DNA of 64,000 nucleotides from contig NZ_JAIUZY010000008.1 of NCBI RefSeq assembly GCF_020171625.1, forward strand, positions 124,001-188,000, given 5' to 3'. This DNA comes from Salipiger bermudensis. GTDB taxonomy: Bacteria; Pseudomonadota; Alphaproteobacteria; Rhodobacterales; Rhodobacteraceae. Shown here piece after piece: positions 54,233-62,577 of the stretch. Position numbers and translations under genes: made by a program. Numbering within the stretch: position 1 is the stretch's first letter; every line of letters begins with the position of its first letter. Under the pieces are notes generated by a model. It was not told the origin of the DNA and searched no databases. It saw only the letters and a list, made by a program, of their open reading frames with translations.

Positions 54233-55327
54233 ATGGATAAGATGCCCGCCTGGGCCGACGCGGTGCTCGTGCCCCTGATCTCGATCCTGCTTGCCGCCGC
54301 GCTCTCGGCGCTGGTGATCCTCGCCATCGGCGAGAACCCGGTCGATGCCTTCAAGCTGATGGTCGAGGGCGCGCTGATGCGCAGCGCCGGCTGGGGCTAC
54401 ACGCTCTACTACGCCACCAACTTCATCTTCACCGGGCTCTGCGTCGCGGTGGCCTTCCACGCCAAGATGTTCAACATCGGCGGCGAGGGGCAGGCGATGA
54501 TCGGCGGGCTCGGGGTGGCGCTGGTCTGCCTGTTCATCCCGTTCCCGCACTGGAGCATCGCGCTTCTGGTGGCGATGCTGGCCGCCGGCCTTTTCGGTGC
54601 GCTCTGGGCGCTGATCCCGGCCTATCTTCAGGCCAAGCGCGGCAGCCACATCGTCATCACCACGATCATGTTCAACTTCATCGCCGCGGCGGTGCTGAAC
54701 TACGTGCTCGTCAACGTGCTGCGCCCCACCGGCGCCATGGACCCGGCCACCGCCGAGTTCCCCGCGGCAACCCATCTGCCCACCTTTCAGGACATGTTCG
54801 CCACCGCCGACAACCCGCTGTTCCGCGGCTCGCCGGCCAACGTGACCTTCTTCCTCGCGGTGCTGGCCTGCCTCGCCTTCTGGTTCCTGATGTGGCGCAC
54901 CAAGCTTGGCTACGAGATCCGCGCCTTCGGCTTCTCCGAGAGCGGCGCGCGATATGCCGGCATCTCGCCGGTGCGGATCACCATCGTGGCGATGCTGATC
55001 TCGGGCGGTCTGGCCGGCATGATGGCGCTCAACACCACGATGGGCGAGGCCGAGCGGCTGGTGATGAACGCCACCGAAGGGGCGGGGTTCATCGGCATCG
55101 CGGTGGCGCTGATGGGGCGCTCGCACCCGGTGGGGATCTTCCTCGCGGCGCTGCTCTTCGGCTTTCTCTACCAGGGCGGGGCGGAGCTGGCGCTCTGGAC
55201 CAATATCCCGCGCGAGCTGATCACCGTGATCCAGGCGCTGGTGATCCTGTTCACCGGGGCGCTCGACAACATGGTGCGGATGCCGCTTGAACGCATCTTC
55301 ATGGCGACCCGGCGGAGGAACGGCTGA
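54233..55327 (+). CDS. Nucleoside-type ABC transporter permease 1
   Basis: A 364-residue inner-membrane permease of the BPD-transp-2 class (YufP-like) with about eight to ten helices. DAVLVPLISILLAAALSALV is the first, and NIGGEGQAMIGGLGVALVCL, plus the conserved RTKLGYEIRAFGFSESGARY docking loop (near residue 225), identify it. It pairs with the next permease. ATG at 54233 follows AAGAGG. Its stop overlaps the next start by one base. Confidence 0.88.
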   Translation: MDKMPAWADAVLVPLISILLAAALSALVILAIGENPVDAFKLMVEGALMRSAGWGYTLYYATNFIFTGLCVAVAFHAKMFNIGGEGQAMIGGLGVALVCLFIPFPHWSIALLVAMLAAGLFGALWALIPAYLQAKRGSHIVITTIMFNFIAAAVLNYVLVNVLRPTGAMDPATAEFPAATHLPTFQDMFATADNPLFRGSPANVTFFLAVLACLAFWFLMWRTKLGYEIRAFGFSESGARYAGISPVRITIVAMLISGGLAGMMALNTTMGEAERLVMNATEGAGFIGIAVALMGRSHPVGIFLAALLFGFLYQGGAELALWTNIPRELITVIQALVILFTGALDNMVRMPLERIFMATRRRNG

Positions 55328-56292
55328 TGGATTTCGCAACCCTGCTGCAGGTGCTCGATTCCACCGTGCGCCTTGCCACGCCGCTGCTTTTCGCCTGCCT
55401 CGCCGGGCTGTTCTCCGAGCGCTCGGGCGTCGTGGATATCGGCCTCGAGGGCAAGATGCTCGCCGCCGCCTTCGCCTCCGCCGCCATCGCGGCGGTGACC
55501 GGCTCGGTCTGGCTCGGCCTGCTGGCCGGGATCGTCTCGGCCACGCTGATGAGCGCCATTCACGGGCTCGCCTCGATCACCTTCCGTGGCAACCAGCTGA
55601 TCTCCGGGGTGGCGATCAACTTCCTTGCCTCGGGCCTGACGGTGCTGATCGCGCAGAGCTGGTTCGGGCAGGGCGGGCGCACGCCCTCGCTGATCGGGGC
55701 CGGGCGCTTCACCGGCATCACGCTGCCCTTCGCCGAGGCGCTCTCGGACGTGCCGGTGATCGGGCCGATCTATGCCGAGCTGATCTCGGGCCACTCGATC
55801 CTCGTCTATGTCGCCTTCCTGATGGTGCCGCTGACGTGGTTCATCCTGTATCGCACCCGCTTTGGCCTGCGCCTGCGCGCGGTGGGCGAGGCCCCCGAGG
55901 CGGTGGATACCGCCGGGGTCTCGGTGATCGGGCTGCGCTATGCCGCCATCGCCATCTGCGGCCTGCTCTGCGGTCTCGCGGGCGCCTATCTCGCCACCGG
56001 CCTGCAGGCGGGCTTCGTGCGCGAGATGACCGCCGGGCGCGGCTACATTGCGCTGGCGGCGCTGATCTTCGCCAAGTGGCGGCCGTGGTACGCGCTCTGG
56101 GCCTGCCTGCTCTTCGGCCTGCTGCAGGCGGTGGCGCTGCGCTACCAGAACATTGATCTCGGCGCCTTCGTGGTGCCGGTGCAGGTGATGGACGCGCTGC
56201 CCTATATCCTGACGGTGATTATCCTCGCGGGCTTCGTCGGCAAGGCGATCCCGCCGCGCGCCAGCGGCGAGCCCTACCTCAAGGAGCGCTGA
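55327..56292 (+). CDS. Nucleoside-type ABC transporter permease 2
   Basis: A 321-residue inner-membrane permease, YufQ-like, partner of the preceding one. [20 protein letters not shown], then [16 protein letters not shown], is the conserved entry (near residue 15-50), and [20 protein letters not shown] the docking loop. It has about nine helices. It ends the operon, and fmt follows after 65 bases. The start at 55327 overlaps the previous stop. Confidence 0.88.
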   Translation: MDFATLLQVLDSTVRLATPLLFACLAGLFSERSGVVDIGLEGKMLAAAFASAAIAAVTGSVWLGLLAGIVSATLMSAIHGLASITFRGNQLISGVAINFLASGLTVLIAQSWFGQGGRTPSLIGAGRFTGITLPFAEALSDVPVIGPIYAELISGHSILVYVAFLMVPLTWFILYRTRFGLRLRAVGEAPEAVDTAGVSVIGLRYAAIAICGLLCGLAGAYLATGLQAGFVREMTAGRGYIALAALIFAKWRPWYALWACLLFGLLQAVALRYQNIDLGAFVVPVQVMDALPYILTVIILAGFVGKAIPPRASGEPYLKER

Positions 56293-56357
56293 GCACTGGC
56301 CTCCGCCCCTCCGAGCGACTATCTCGGACGGGAATGAGCGCAGCAAGGAGCAGGCCA

Positions 56358-57272
56358 ATGCGGGTGATCTTCATGGGAACGCCGGACTTCTCGGTGCCGG
56401 TGCTCGACGCGCTGGTCGAGGCCGGGCACGAGATCGCCGCGGTCTACTGCCAGCCGCCGCGCCCCGCCGGACGTGGCAAGAAGGACCGGCCGACGCCGGT
56501 CCATGCCCGCGCCGAGGCGCTGGGGCTCGAGGTGCGCCACCCGGTGAGCCTGAAGCCCGCCGAGGAGCAGGCCCGCTTCGCCGAGCTGAAGGCCGACATC
56601 GCGGTGGTGGTGGCCTACGGGCTGATCCTGCCGCAGGCCATCCTCGACGCGCCCGCGAAGGGCTGCCTCAACATCCACGCATCGCTGCTGCCGCGCTGGC
56701 GCGGGGCCGCGCCGATCCATCGCGCGATCCTGTCGGGCGATGCGCAGACCGGCATCTGCATCATGCAGATGGAGGCCGGGCTCGACACCGGCCCGGTGCT
56801 ATTGCGCGAGGCGACGGAGATCGGCGCGGAGGAAACCACCGGCGAACTGCACGACCGCCTCAGCGCCATGGGCGCGGATCTGATCGTGCAGGCGCTGTCG
56901 CAGCTGGACGGGCTCACCCCCGAGGTGCAGCCCGAAGAGGGCGTCACCTACGCGCAGAAGATCGACAAGGTTGAGGCGGCGGTGGACTGGTCGCGCCCGG
57001 CGGAGGAGATCTCGCGCCAGATCCGCGGGCTGGCCCCGTTCCCCGGCGCGTGGACCACGCTGGGCGAGCACCGCATCAAGCTCCTGGGCGCCCGCGTGTT
57101 CGACGGGCAGGGGGCGCCGGGCACCGCGCTCGACGATGGCTTCACCATCGCCTGTGGCGCGGGGGCGGTGCAGGTGACCCGGGCGCAGCGCGCCGGCAAG
57201 GGGGCGCAGGACGCCGAGACCTTCCTGCGCGGCATGGCGATCCCGCAGGGTGTAACGCTCGGGGCAGGCTGA
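56358..57272 (+). CDS. fmt: Methionyl-tRNA formyltransferase
   Basis: A 304-residue enzyme that formylates initiator Met-tRNA using 10-formyltetrahydrofolate. Catalytic Asn-His-Asp: [20 protein letters not shown] (near residues 105-124) holds Asn and His, and [15 protein letters not shown] the Asp. The C-terminal tRNA-binding OB domain (about 205-304) is present. I chose the ATG at 56358 after AAGGAGCA; the frame starts 24 bases upstream. The usual def partner is not adjacent here. Confidence 0.94.
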   Translation: MRVIFMGTPDFSVPVLDALVEAGHEIAAVYCQPPRPAGRGKKDRPTPVHARAEALGLEVRHPVSLKPAEEQARFAELKADIAVVVAYGLILPQAILDAPAKGCLNIHASLLPRWRGAAPIHRAILSGDAQTGICIMQMEAGLDTGPVLLREATEIGAEETTGELHDRLSAMGADLIVQALSQLDGLTPEVQPEEGVTYAQKIDKVEAAVDWSRPAEEISRQIRGLAPFPGAWTTLGEHRIKLLGARVFDGQGAPGTALDDGFTIACGAGAVQVTRAQRAGKGAQDAETFLRGMAIPQGVTLGAG

Positions 57273-57529
57273 TAGTCTCCACGATGATCGGCGCGGTCAG
57301 GGAACACCGGGCATGGCGGCGCGGCAATGGCCCTGTGGCCGATCGGGCGCGCGGGTGTCATGGCGCCGTGGAGTGGCGCGCCGTCCGTCAAAAACCCCGC
57401 CTTCGACACCGCCCGCGCGCCGGTTCCGTGCTGCCCTGTGCGGACGCGCGAAGACCCTGCGCGCCGCGCCGCAATTGCCTGCAGGCGCCCAGAGCCTAAT
57501 TCTTCTCGCAACCAAAGAGGAGAGAGCCA

Positions 57530-58516
57530 ATGGGTTTGCTGGTTGACGGCGAATGGCAGGACCGCTGGGACTACAACGACGACAGCGGCAAATTTCAGCG
57601 CAGCGAGACATCGTTTCGCAACTGGGTCACCGCCGATGGCAGCGCCGGCCCCTCGGGCAAGGGCGGCTTCAGGGCCGAGCCGGATCGCTATCATCTCTAT
57701 GTCAGCTATGCCTGCCCGTGGGCGCACCGGGCGCTGGTGTTCCGCGCGCTCAAGGGGCTCGAGGAGCTGATCCCGGTGAGCGTGGTGCACCCCGACATGC
57801 TTTCGGACGGCTGGACCTTCAAGACCGATTTCCCCGGCGCCACCGGCGACCGGCTCTATGATCTGCCGTTCCTGCGCGATATCTATACCAAGGCAGAGCC
57901 CAAGATGTCGGGGCGCGTCACGGTGCCGGTGCTCTGGGACAAGCAGCGCGAGACCATCGTGTCGAACGAGAGCGCCGAGATCATCCGCATGTTCAACGAG
58001 GCCTTCGACGGGCTGACCGGCAACAGCGACGATTACTGGCCCGAAGAGCTGCGCGAGGCCATCGAGCCGGTCAACGCGCGGATCTACGACACCGTCAACA
58101 ACGGCGTCTACAAGGCCGGCTTCGCCACCTCGCAGGAGGCCTATGACGATGCGGTCGGGCCGCTCTTCGAGAGCCTCGACTGGATCGAGGAGCGTCTGTC
58201 CAAGGGCCGCTACCTGATGGGCGACCGGATCACCGAAGCCGACTGGCGCCTGTTCACAACGCTGATCCGTTTCGACGAGGTCTATTACGTGCACTTCAAG
58301 TGCAACAAGTCGAGGATCGTCGACTATCCCAACCTCTGGGCCTACACGCGCGAACTCTACCAGTGGCCGGGCGTCGCCGACACGGTGCATTTCGATCATT
58401 TCCGGCGGCACTACTATTACAGCCACGACATGATCAATCCCAACCGGATCATCCCGGCAGGGCCCGATCTCGACCTGATGGCCCCGCATGGGCGCGAGGC
58501 GCTCGGGGGCGCCTGA
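57530..58516 (+). CDS. Glutathionyl-hydroquinone reductase (ECM4/YqjG-type GST)
   Basis: A 328-residue Xi-class glutathione transferase. The thioredoxin-fold N-terminal part has the catalytic Cys in YACPWAHRALVFRAL (near residue 62), the GHR signature. KMSGRVTVPVLWDKQ and IVSNESAEIIRMFNEAF supply the glutathione site, and the C-terminal helical domain ends with HYYYSHDMINPNRIIPAGPD. It reduces glutathionyl-hydroquinones, freeing glutathione, and helps cope with quinones. AGGAGAG precedes the ATG at 57530. The 257-base gap before it shows nothing else. Confidence 0.9.
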   Translation: MGLLVDGEWQDRWDYNDDSGKFQRSETSFRNWVTADGSAGPSGKGGFRAEPDRYHLYVSYACPWAHRALVFRALKGLEELIPVSVVHPDMLSDGWTFKTDFPGATGDRLYDLPFLRDIYTKAEPKMSGRVTVPVLWDKQRETIVSNESAEIIRMFNEAFDGLTGNSDDYWPEELREAIEPVNARIYDTVNNGVYKAGFATSQEAYDDAVGPLFESLDWIEERLSKGRYLMGDRITEADWRLFTTLIRFDEVYYVHFKCNKSRIVDYPNLWAYTRELYQWPGVADTVHFDHFRRHYYYSHDMINPNRIIPAGPDLDLMAPHGREALGGA

Positions 58517-58522
58517 GCCGTC

Positions 58523-58891
58523 TTAGCGCGGCTCGTGCTGGCCGAAATGCTCGACCATCGCGGCAAGGTCTGACGGCGGCGTCGCGCTTGGCACGAAGGC
58601 GCAGGCGTTGCTGCAGAGCTGGAAGATCGAGCCGTCGGAAAAGAACGAGGTGTTGGTGACGAAGATCACCTTCGCCTCGGGCCAGCGGTAATTGGCGAAA
58701 TCGGCGACGGCGAGGGCGCTGCCCTCGGCGAGCACGAGATCAAGGACGATGATGTCGATCGGCGTGTCGTGTAGGTGCTCCGTCGCCGCCTCTTCGGTCT
58801 GCGCGACGGTGACCGTCGCACCAAGCCGCGCCAGATGGCGCGACCACAGGCCACCCAGTTCTTCCCGACTTTCGACGATAAGCACGTTCAT
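58523..58891 (-). CDS. Stand-alone receiver-domain protein with degenerate active site
   Basis: A 122-residue single receiver domain. The phospho-acceptor D51 is present in IIVLDLVLAEG and T79 in FVTNTSFF, but the acidic pair after strand 1 is reduced to one Glu (VLIVESREE, E7-S8), and the conserved Lys before Pro is Val (AFVPSATPP, V100). Such degenerate receivers often work without normal phosphorylation. No kinase is adjacent. It is convergent with the GHR gene (6 bases apart) and divergent from the lytic transglycosylase. Its role is unknown. Confidence 0.82.
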   Translation of the reverse strand: MNVLIVESREELGGLWSRHLARLGATVTVAQTEEAATEHLHDTPIDIIVLDLVLAEGSALAVADFANYRWPEAKVIFVTNTSFFSDGSIFQLCSNACAFVPSATPPSDLAAMVEHFGQHEPR

Positions 58892-58946
58892 GCGCGTCTC
58901 CGATGGCTCCGGGGCCCGGCGATGAGGCCTTTGTCCTCCTCAGTTC

Positions 58947-58960
58947 TAAACAAATGTTTA
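58947..58960. promoter_or_regulatory. TAAACA/TGTTTA dyad between receiver and transglycosylase genes
   Basis: Perfect 6-base arms TAAACA and TGTTTA around AA. On the minus strand it reads TTAAACATTTGTTTA, one mismatch from a CtrA box (TTAA, 7 bases, TTAA). The region around 58940-58975 is AT-rich and divergent, so a shared control site is plausible. Confidence 0.3.
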
Positions 58961-59067
58961 ACGCTATCATAACGAATGTGAACGAAACGCAAACATCGGC
59001 AGGATGCCGCTTCTTGCACCGCGTCGCGGGGCTGCTACTGTGCCGCCAAACGCGAAAAGAGGTTCAC

Positions 59068-60243
59068 ATGCGCGCGCTCTCCTGTCTCCTCGCCCTTGCG
59101 ATCTCCGGTGCCGCCGCCGCTCAGGAGGTGCCCTGCGGTGGCGACTTCCAGACCTTCAAGGCAGGGCTGCGGGACGAGGCGGTGGCGATGGGGCACGACC
59201 CGCAGGTGGCGCGGCGCTTCCTCTCGGGTGCACGGCAGGACCCCCGCGTGCTGCGCCGCGATCGGGCGCAGGGCATCTTCCAGACGCCGTTCATCGAGTT
59301 CTCGCGCAAACTGATCAGCCAGGACCGGCTCGACCGGGGGCGGGCGCTCTCGCAGCGCTGGGACGAGGTCTTCGACCGGATCGAGCGCGACTACGGCATC
59401 TCGCGGGGCGTGCTGCTGGCGTTCTGGGCCTTCGAGACCGATTACGGCGCCTTCCAGGGCGACTTCAACACGCTGAACGCGCTGGTCACGCTGGCGCATG
59501 ACTGCCGCCGCCCCGAGATTTTCCGGCCGCAGATCTTCGCCGCGATGGAGCTTTACGCGCGCGGCGATTTCGATCCCGCCACCACCACCGGTGCCTGGGC
59601 GGGCGAGATCGGGATGGTGCAGATGCTGCCCCGCGACATCCTCGAGAACGGCATGGACGGCGACGGCGACGGCCATGTGACGCTGAAGACCTCTGCGCCG
59701 GACGCGCTGCTCTCGGGCGCCAAGATGCTCTCGGAGTTGGGCTGGCGCCACGGCGAGCCGTGGCTGCAGGAGGTGGTCCTGCCCGCCGGGATGGACTGGT
59801 CGCTGACCGGGCTCGAGACCACGATGAGCGTCGCCGAATGGGAGCGCCTCGGCGTGCGTGCCCGCGAGGGGGCGCTGGACGACGGCCGGCTCGAAGCCTC
59901 GATCCTTCTGCCGCAGGGGCGCGGTGGGCCGAGCTTCATCGCCTACCCGAACTTCCGCGTCTATTTCGAGTGGAACCAGAGCTTCACCTACGTCATGACC
60001 GCCGCCTATTTCGCCGCCCGGCTTGAGGGGGCGTCGGTCTACGATCCGGGCAATCCCGATCCCGGCCTGTCGGGCGAGCAGATGCTGGCGCTGCAGCGCG
60101 CGCTCGACGCCAAGGGCTACGACGTCGGCGGCATCGACGGCATTCTCGGGGCGGGCACGCGCTCGGCGGTGCGTGACCTGCAGACCCGGCTGGGGCTCCC
60201 GGCGGATGGCTGGCCCACGACCGAGCTGCTGAACATGCTCTGA
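59068..60243 (+). CDS. Lytic murein transglycosylase (MltB-type) with peptidoglycan-binding domain
   Basis: A 391-residue periplasmic enzyme. Signal peptide MRALSCLLALAISGAAA, cut near AAA|QEV. The catalytic MltB fold spans about 30-320, with the catalytic Glu in WAFETDYGAF (near residue 124) and TGAWAGEIGMVQMLPRDILE. Residues about 330-390 form a peptidoglycan-binding domain (LSGEQMLALQRALDAKGYDV). It cleaves the glycan strand to make 1,6-anhydro ends. AAAAGAGG precedes the ATG at 59068. An AT-rich dyad lies upstream. Confidence 0.9.
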   Translation: MRALSCLLALAISGAAAAQEVPCGGDFQTFKAGLRDEAVAMGHDPQVARRFLSGARQDPRVLRRDRAQGIFQTPFIEFSRKLISQDRLDRGRALSQRWDEVFDRIERDYGISRGVLLAFWAFETDYGAFQGDFNTLNALVTLAHDCRRPEIFRPQIFAAMELYARGDFDPATTTGAWAGEIGMVQMLPRDILENGMDGDGDGHVTLKTSAPDALLSGAKMLSELGWRHGEPWLQEVVLPAGMDWSLTGLETTMSVAEWERLGVRAREGALDDGRLEASILLPQGRGGPSFIAYPNFRVYFEWNQSFTYVMTAAYFAARLEGASVYDPGNPDPGLSGEQMLALQRALDAKGYDVGGIDGILGAGTRSAVRDLQTRLGLPADGWPTTELLNML

Positions 60244-60307
60244 GCCCGGCCTGACCGGCATCTGAACAGCGCTGGAACCCGGTCCGGCGCCGTCTCGTTA
60301 TATCGCC

Positions 60308-60730
60308 ATGATACGGGATTTCGCATTGCCGTTCGCCCTGCTTTCGCTGTTGCAGGTCGGTTTCTGTGCGCCGGACCAGGCGTCGACCCCATCCGAGGTG
60401 GTGGAGCTCGAGGTGTTGCCCGACGAGATGCGGGGGCGCTGGGGGCTGAGCGATGCGGACTGCTCGCGGGGCGGGGCCGATGCCGAAGGCCTGATGGTCG
60501 TCACCGCCCGCCACTTCACCGTTTACGACTCGCGCGCCACACTGCGCGAGGTGGCGCAACTCGGCCCCGAGACGGTGAAGGCTGAGTTCGCCTTCACCGG
60601 CGCCGGCGCCACGTGGTCGCAGGACGTCTCGCTCACCCTCGCCGAAGACGGAGACACCCTGCGACGGCAGGAGACCGGGCCCGATGCCGATTCCGTGGAC
60701 CTGACTTACCGGCGCTGTGACCCCGGCTGA
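60308..60730 (+). CDS. Hypothetical exported protein
   Basis: A 140-residue protein with a signal peptide (MIRDFALPFALLSLLQVGFC). Whether it is cleaved by signal peptidase II at the Cys is unclear: the LQVGFC segment is only a weak lipobox. The mature part has two further Cys (DADCSRGGAD and YRRCDPG) that may bond, and beta strands such as RGRWGLSDADC and ARHFTVYDSRATLREVAQL. Unknown family. Its stop codon abuts that of adenine deaminase on the other strand. Confidence 0.68.
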   Translation: MIRDFALPFALLSLLQVGFCAPDQASTPSEVVELEVLPDEMRGRWGLSDADCSRGGADAEGLMVVTARHFTVYDSRATLREVAQLGPETVKAEFAFTGAGATWSQDVSLTLAEDGDTLRRQETGPDADSVDLTYRRCDPG

Positions 60731-60739
60731 TCAGCCGGG
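60722..60739. terminator. 18-base palindrome across two abutting stop codons
   Basis: CCCGGCTGATCAGCCGGG is perfectly symmetric, its centre lying between the TGA of the hypothetical gene and the TGA of adenine deaminase. Both proteins thus end in Pro-Gly. It can form a hairpin in either transcript, though no T-run follows. Confidence 0.45.
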
Positions 60740-62428
60740 TATGATCTCGAACTTCAGCACGTCGACCATGCCGCGGTCGGTGATCTTCAGCGACGGGATC
60801 ACCGGCAGCGCAAGGAAGGCGAGCTGCAGGAACGGCTCTTCCAGCGTCACGCCCAGCGTCCGTGCCGCGGCGCGCAGTTCGACCAGCCGGTCTCGCACGT
60901 CCTCGAAGGGCGCGAGGCTCATCAGCCCCGCCACCGGCAGCGCCAGCTCGGCGAGGATCTCTCCGTCCCGCGCCACCACGAAGCCGCCCTCGATCTCTGC
61001 GAGCCGGTTCGCCGCCAAGGCCATGTCGTCGTAGTCGACGCCGACGCAGGCGATATTGTGGTGATCGTGGCAGACCGTCGAGGCAATCGCGCCGTGCGTC
61101 AGGCCGAAGCCTTTCACGAAGCCGGTCGCCACGTTGCCGTTCTTTCCATGCCGCTCGGCGACCGCGATGCGCACGAGGTCGCGGCCCGCGTCGGGGCGCT
61201 TGTCGCCGTCCTCGATCGCAATCGTCTCGCGCAGGTGGTCGGTGAGGATCTGGCCCTCGCGGATGCCGATGACATCGGTCTCTTCGCGATTGCCGGTGGC
61301 GCGGAACTGCTCGGGCATAAGCTGCGGCGCCTTGACCGAGCCGCGCCCCACCGGCGCGACCGTTCCGCGCGCCGCGAAAGCGGCGTCGTCCGCCACCACG
61401 CCGCCCGCCAGAACCAGTTGCGCGTGGCAGCCCTCGAGCGAGTCGATGGCGACGATATCGGCGCGCTTGCCCGGCGCGATCATGCCGCGATCCTTGAGCC
61501 CGAACGCCTCCGCCGCCGACAGGGTGGCCGCGCGGTAGACCGCCAGCGGCGGGGTGCCGAGCGCGATCATGGTGCGGATCATGTAATCGAGGTGGCCATG
61601 CTCGGCGATGTCCAGCGGGTTGCGGTCGTCGGTGCACAGGCACATGTAGGGCGCGGTCCGCTCGCTCAGCAGCGGCTGCAGCGCGTGCATGTCCTTCGAG
61701 ACCGAGCCCTCGCGGATCAGCACCCGCATCCCCTTGCGCAGCTTCTCGAGCGCTTCCTCGGCGCTGGTCGCCTCGTGCTCGGTGCGGATGCCGGCCGCCA
61801 CGTAGGCGTTGAGATCCTTGCCCGAAAGCAGCGGGCAGTGGCCATCCACGTGGCCGCCCTCGAACAGCCGCAGCTTCTTCATCGCCTCGGGATCGCGGTG
61901 GATCACGCCCGGATAGTTCATGAACTCGGCCAGCCCGATGCCCGACGCATGCCCCATGAGCGCCGCCAGATCCTCGGCCAGAAGCTCCGCCCCGGCGGTC
62001 TCCATATGGGTCGACGGCACGCAGGAGGACAGCTGCACGCGGATGTCCATCAACGTGTGCGCGCTTGCCTCCTGGAAGTAGCGGATGCCCGCGGCGCCGA
62101 TCACGTTGGCGATCTCGTGCGGGTCGCAGATCGCGGTGGTGACCCCGCGCGGGGTCACGCAGCGGTCGAACTCGAACGGGGTGACGAGGCTGCTTTCGAT
62201 ATGCAGGTGGGTGTCGATGAAGCCGGGCACGAGGATCAGCCCGCTCACGTCGATCACCTCGCGCGCCTCGTAGGACTCGAGGATGCCGACGATGGTGCCG
62301 CCGCAGATCGCCACGTCGCCCTCGAGCAGGTCGCCGGTGACGAGATCGAGGATGCGGCCTCCGCGCAGGACGCGGTCTGCCGGGGCGTCGCCACGCCCCT
62401 GGGCGATGCGGGTTTCGAGATCTGCCAT
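60731..62428 (-). CDS. ade: Adenine deaminase
   Basis: A 565-residue amidohydrolase-fold enzyme converting adenine to hypoxanthine and ammonia. The metal site HxH is in [15 protein letters not shown] (near residues 78-92), with [34 protein letters not shown] further ligands. The C-terminal Ade domain with [20 protein letters not shown] is present. Length fits Ade. The start ATG at 62428 has GGAGG 6 bases upstream; the frame extends to 62461. It may serve purine salvage along with the BMP-type transporter upstream, though they are far apart. Confidence 0.93.
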   Translation of the reverse strand: MADLETRIAQGRGDAPADRVLRGGRILDLVTGDLLEGDVAICGGTIVGILESYEAREVIDVSGLILVPGFIDTHLHIESSLVTPFEFDRCVTPRGVTTAICDPHEIANVIGAAGIRYFQEASAHTLMDIRVQLSSCVPSTHMETAGAELLAEDLAALMGHASGIGLAEFMNYPGVIHRDPEAMKKLRLFEGGHVDGHCPLLSGKDLNAYVAAGIRTEHEATSAEEALEKLRKGMRVLIREGSVSKDMHALQPLLSERTAPYMCLCTDDRNPLDIAEHGHLDYMIRTMIALGTPPLAVYRAATLSAAEAFGLKDRGMIAPGKRADIVAIDSLEGCHAQLVLAGGVVADDAAFAARGTVAPVGRGSVKAPQLMPEQFRATGNREETDVIGIREGQILTDHLRETIAIEDGDKRPDAGRDLVRIAVAERHGKNGNVATGFVKGFGLTHGAIASTVCHDHHNIACVGVDYDDMALAANRLAEIEGGFVVARDGEILAELALPVAGLMSLAPFEDVRDRLVELRAAARTLGVTLEEPFLQLAFLALPVIPSLKITDRGMVDVLKFEIIPG

Positions 62429-62550
62429 GCCGGCCTCCGTTGTTTCGCCGGATTTTGGCACAGCCGTCCCCCGAGCGACAGGCCGCGATGGCCGGGGGGG
62501 CGGTGTTCAAGGGATCTTAACGTCTCATGGCGCACATGAGGAGGAGGATC

Positions 62551-62577
62551 GTGTTGAAACGGGATGCCCTGGAATGA
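62551..62577 (+). other. Possible 8-codon leader overlapping the chemoreceptor start
   Basis: A very strong ribosome site AGGAGGAGG (62539-62547) stands in front of GTG at 62551, which opens a frame of eight codons ending in TGA at 62575-62577. That stop overlaps the ATG of the chemoreceptor gene (ATGA), which itself has no ribosome site. Translation of the leader may set the receptor's translation. A one-base error joining the two frames would explain it equally. Confidence 0.3.

Noticed and set aside
56358-57272. Purine-type formyltransferase (PurN) or another sugar formyltransferase
   Set aside because: The C-terminal tRNA-binding domain and [20 protein letters not shown] motif specify Fmt.
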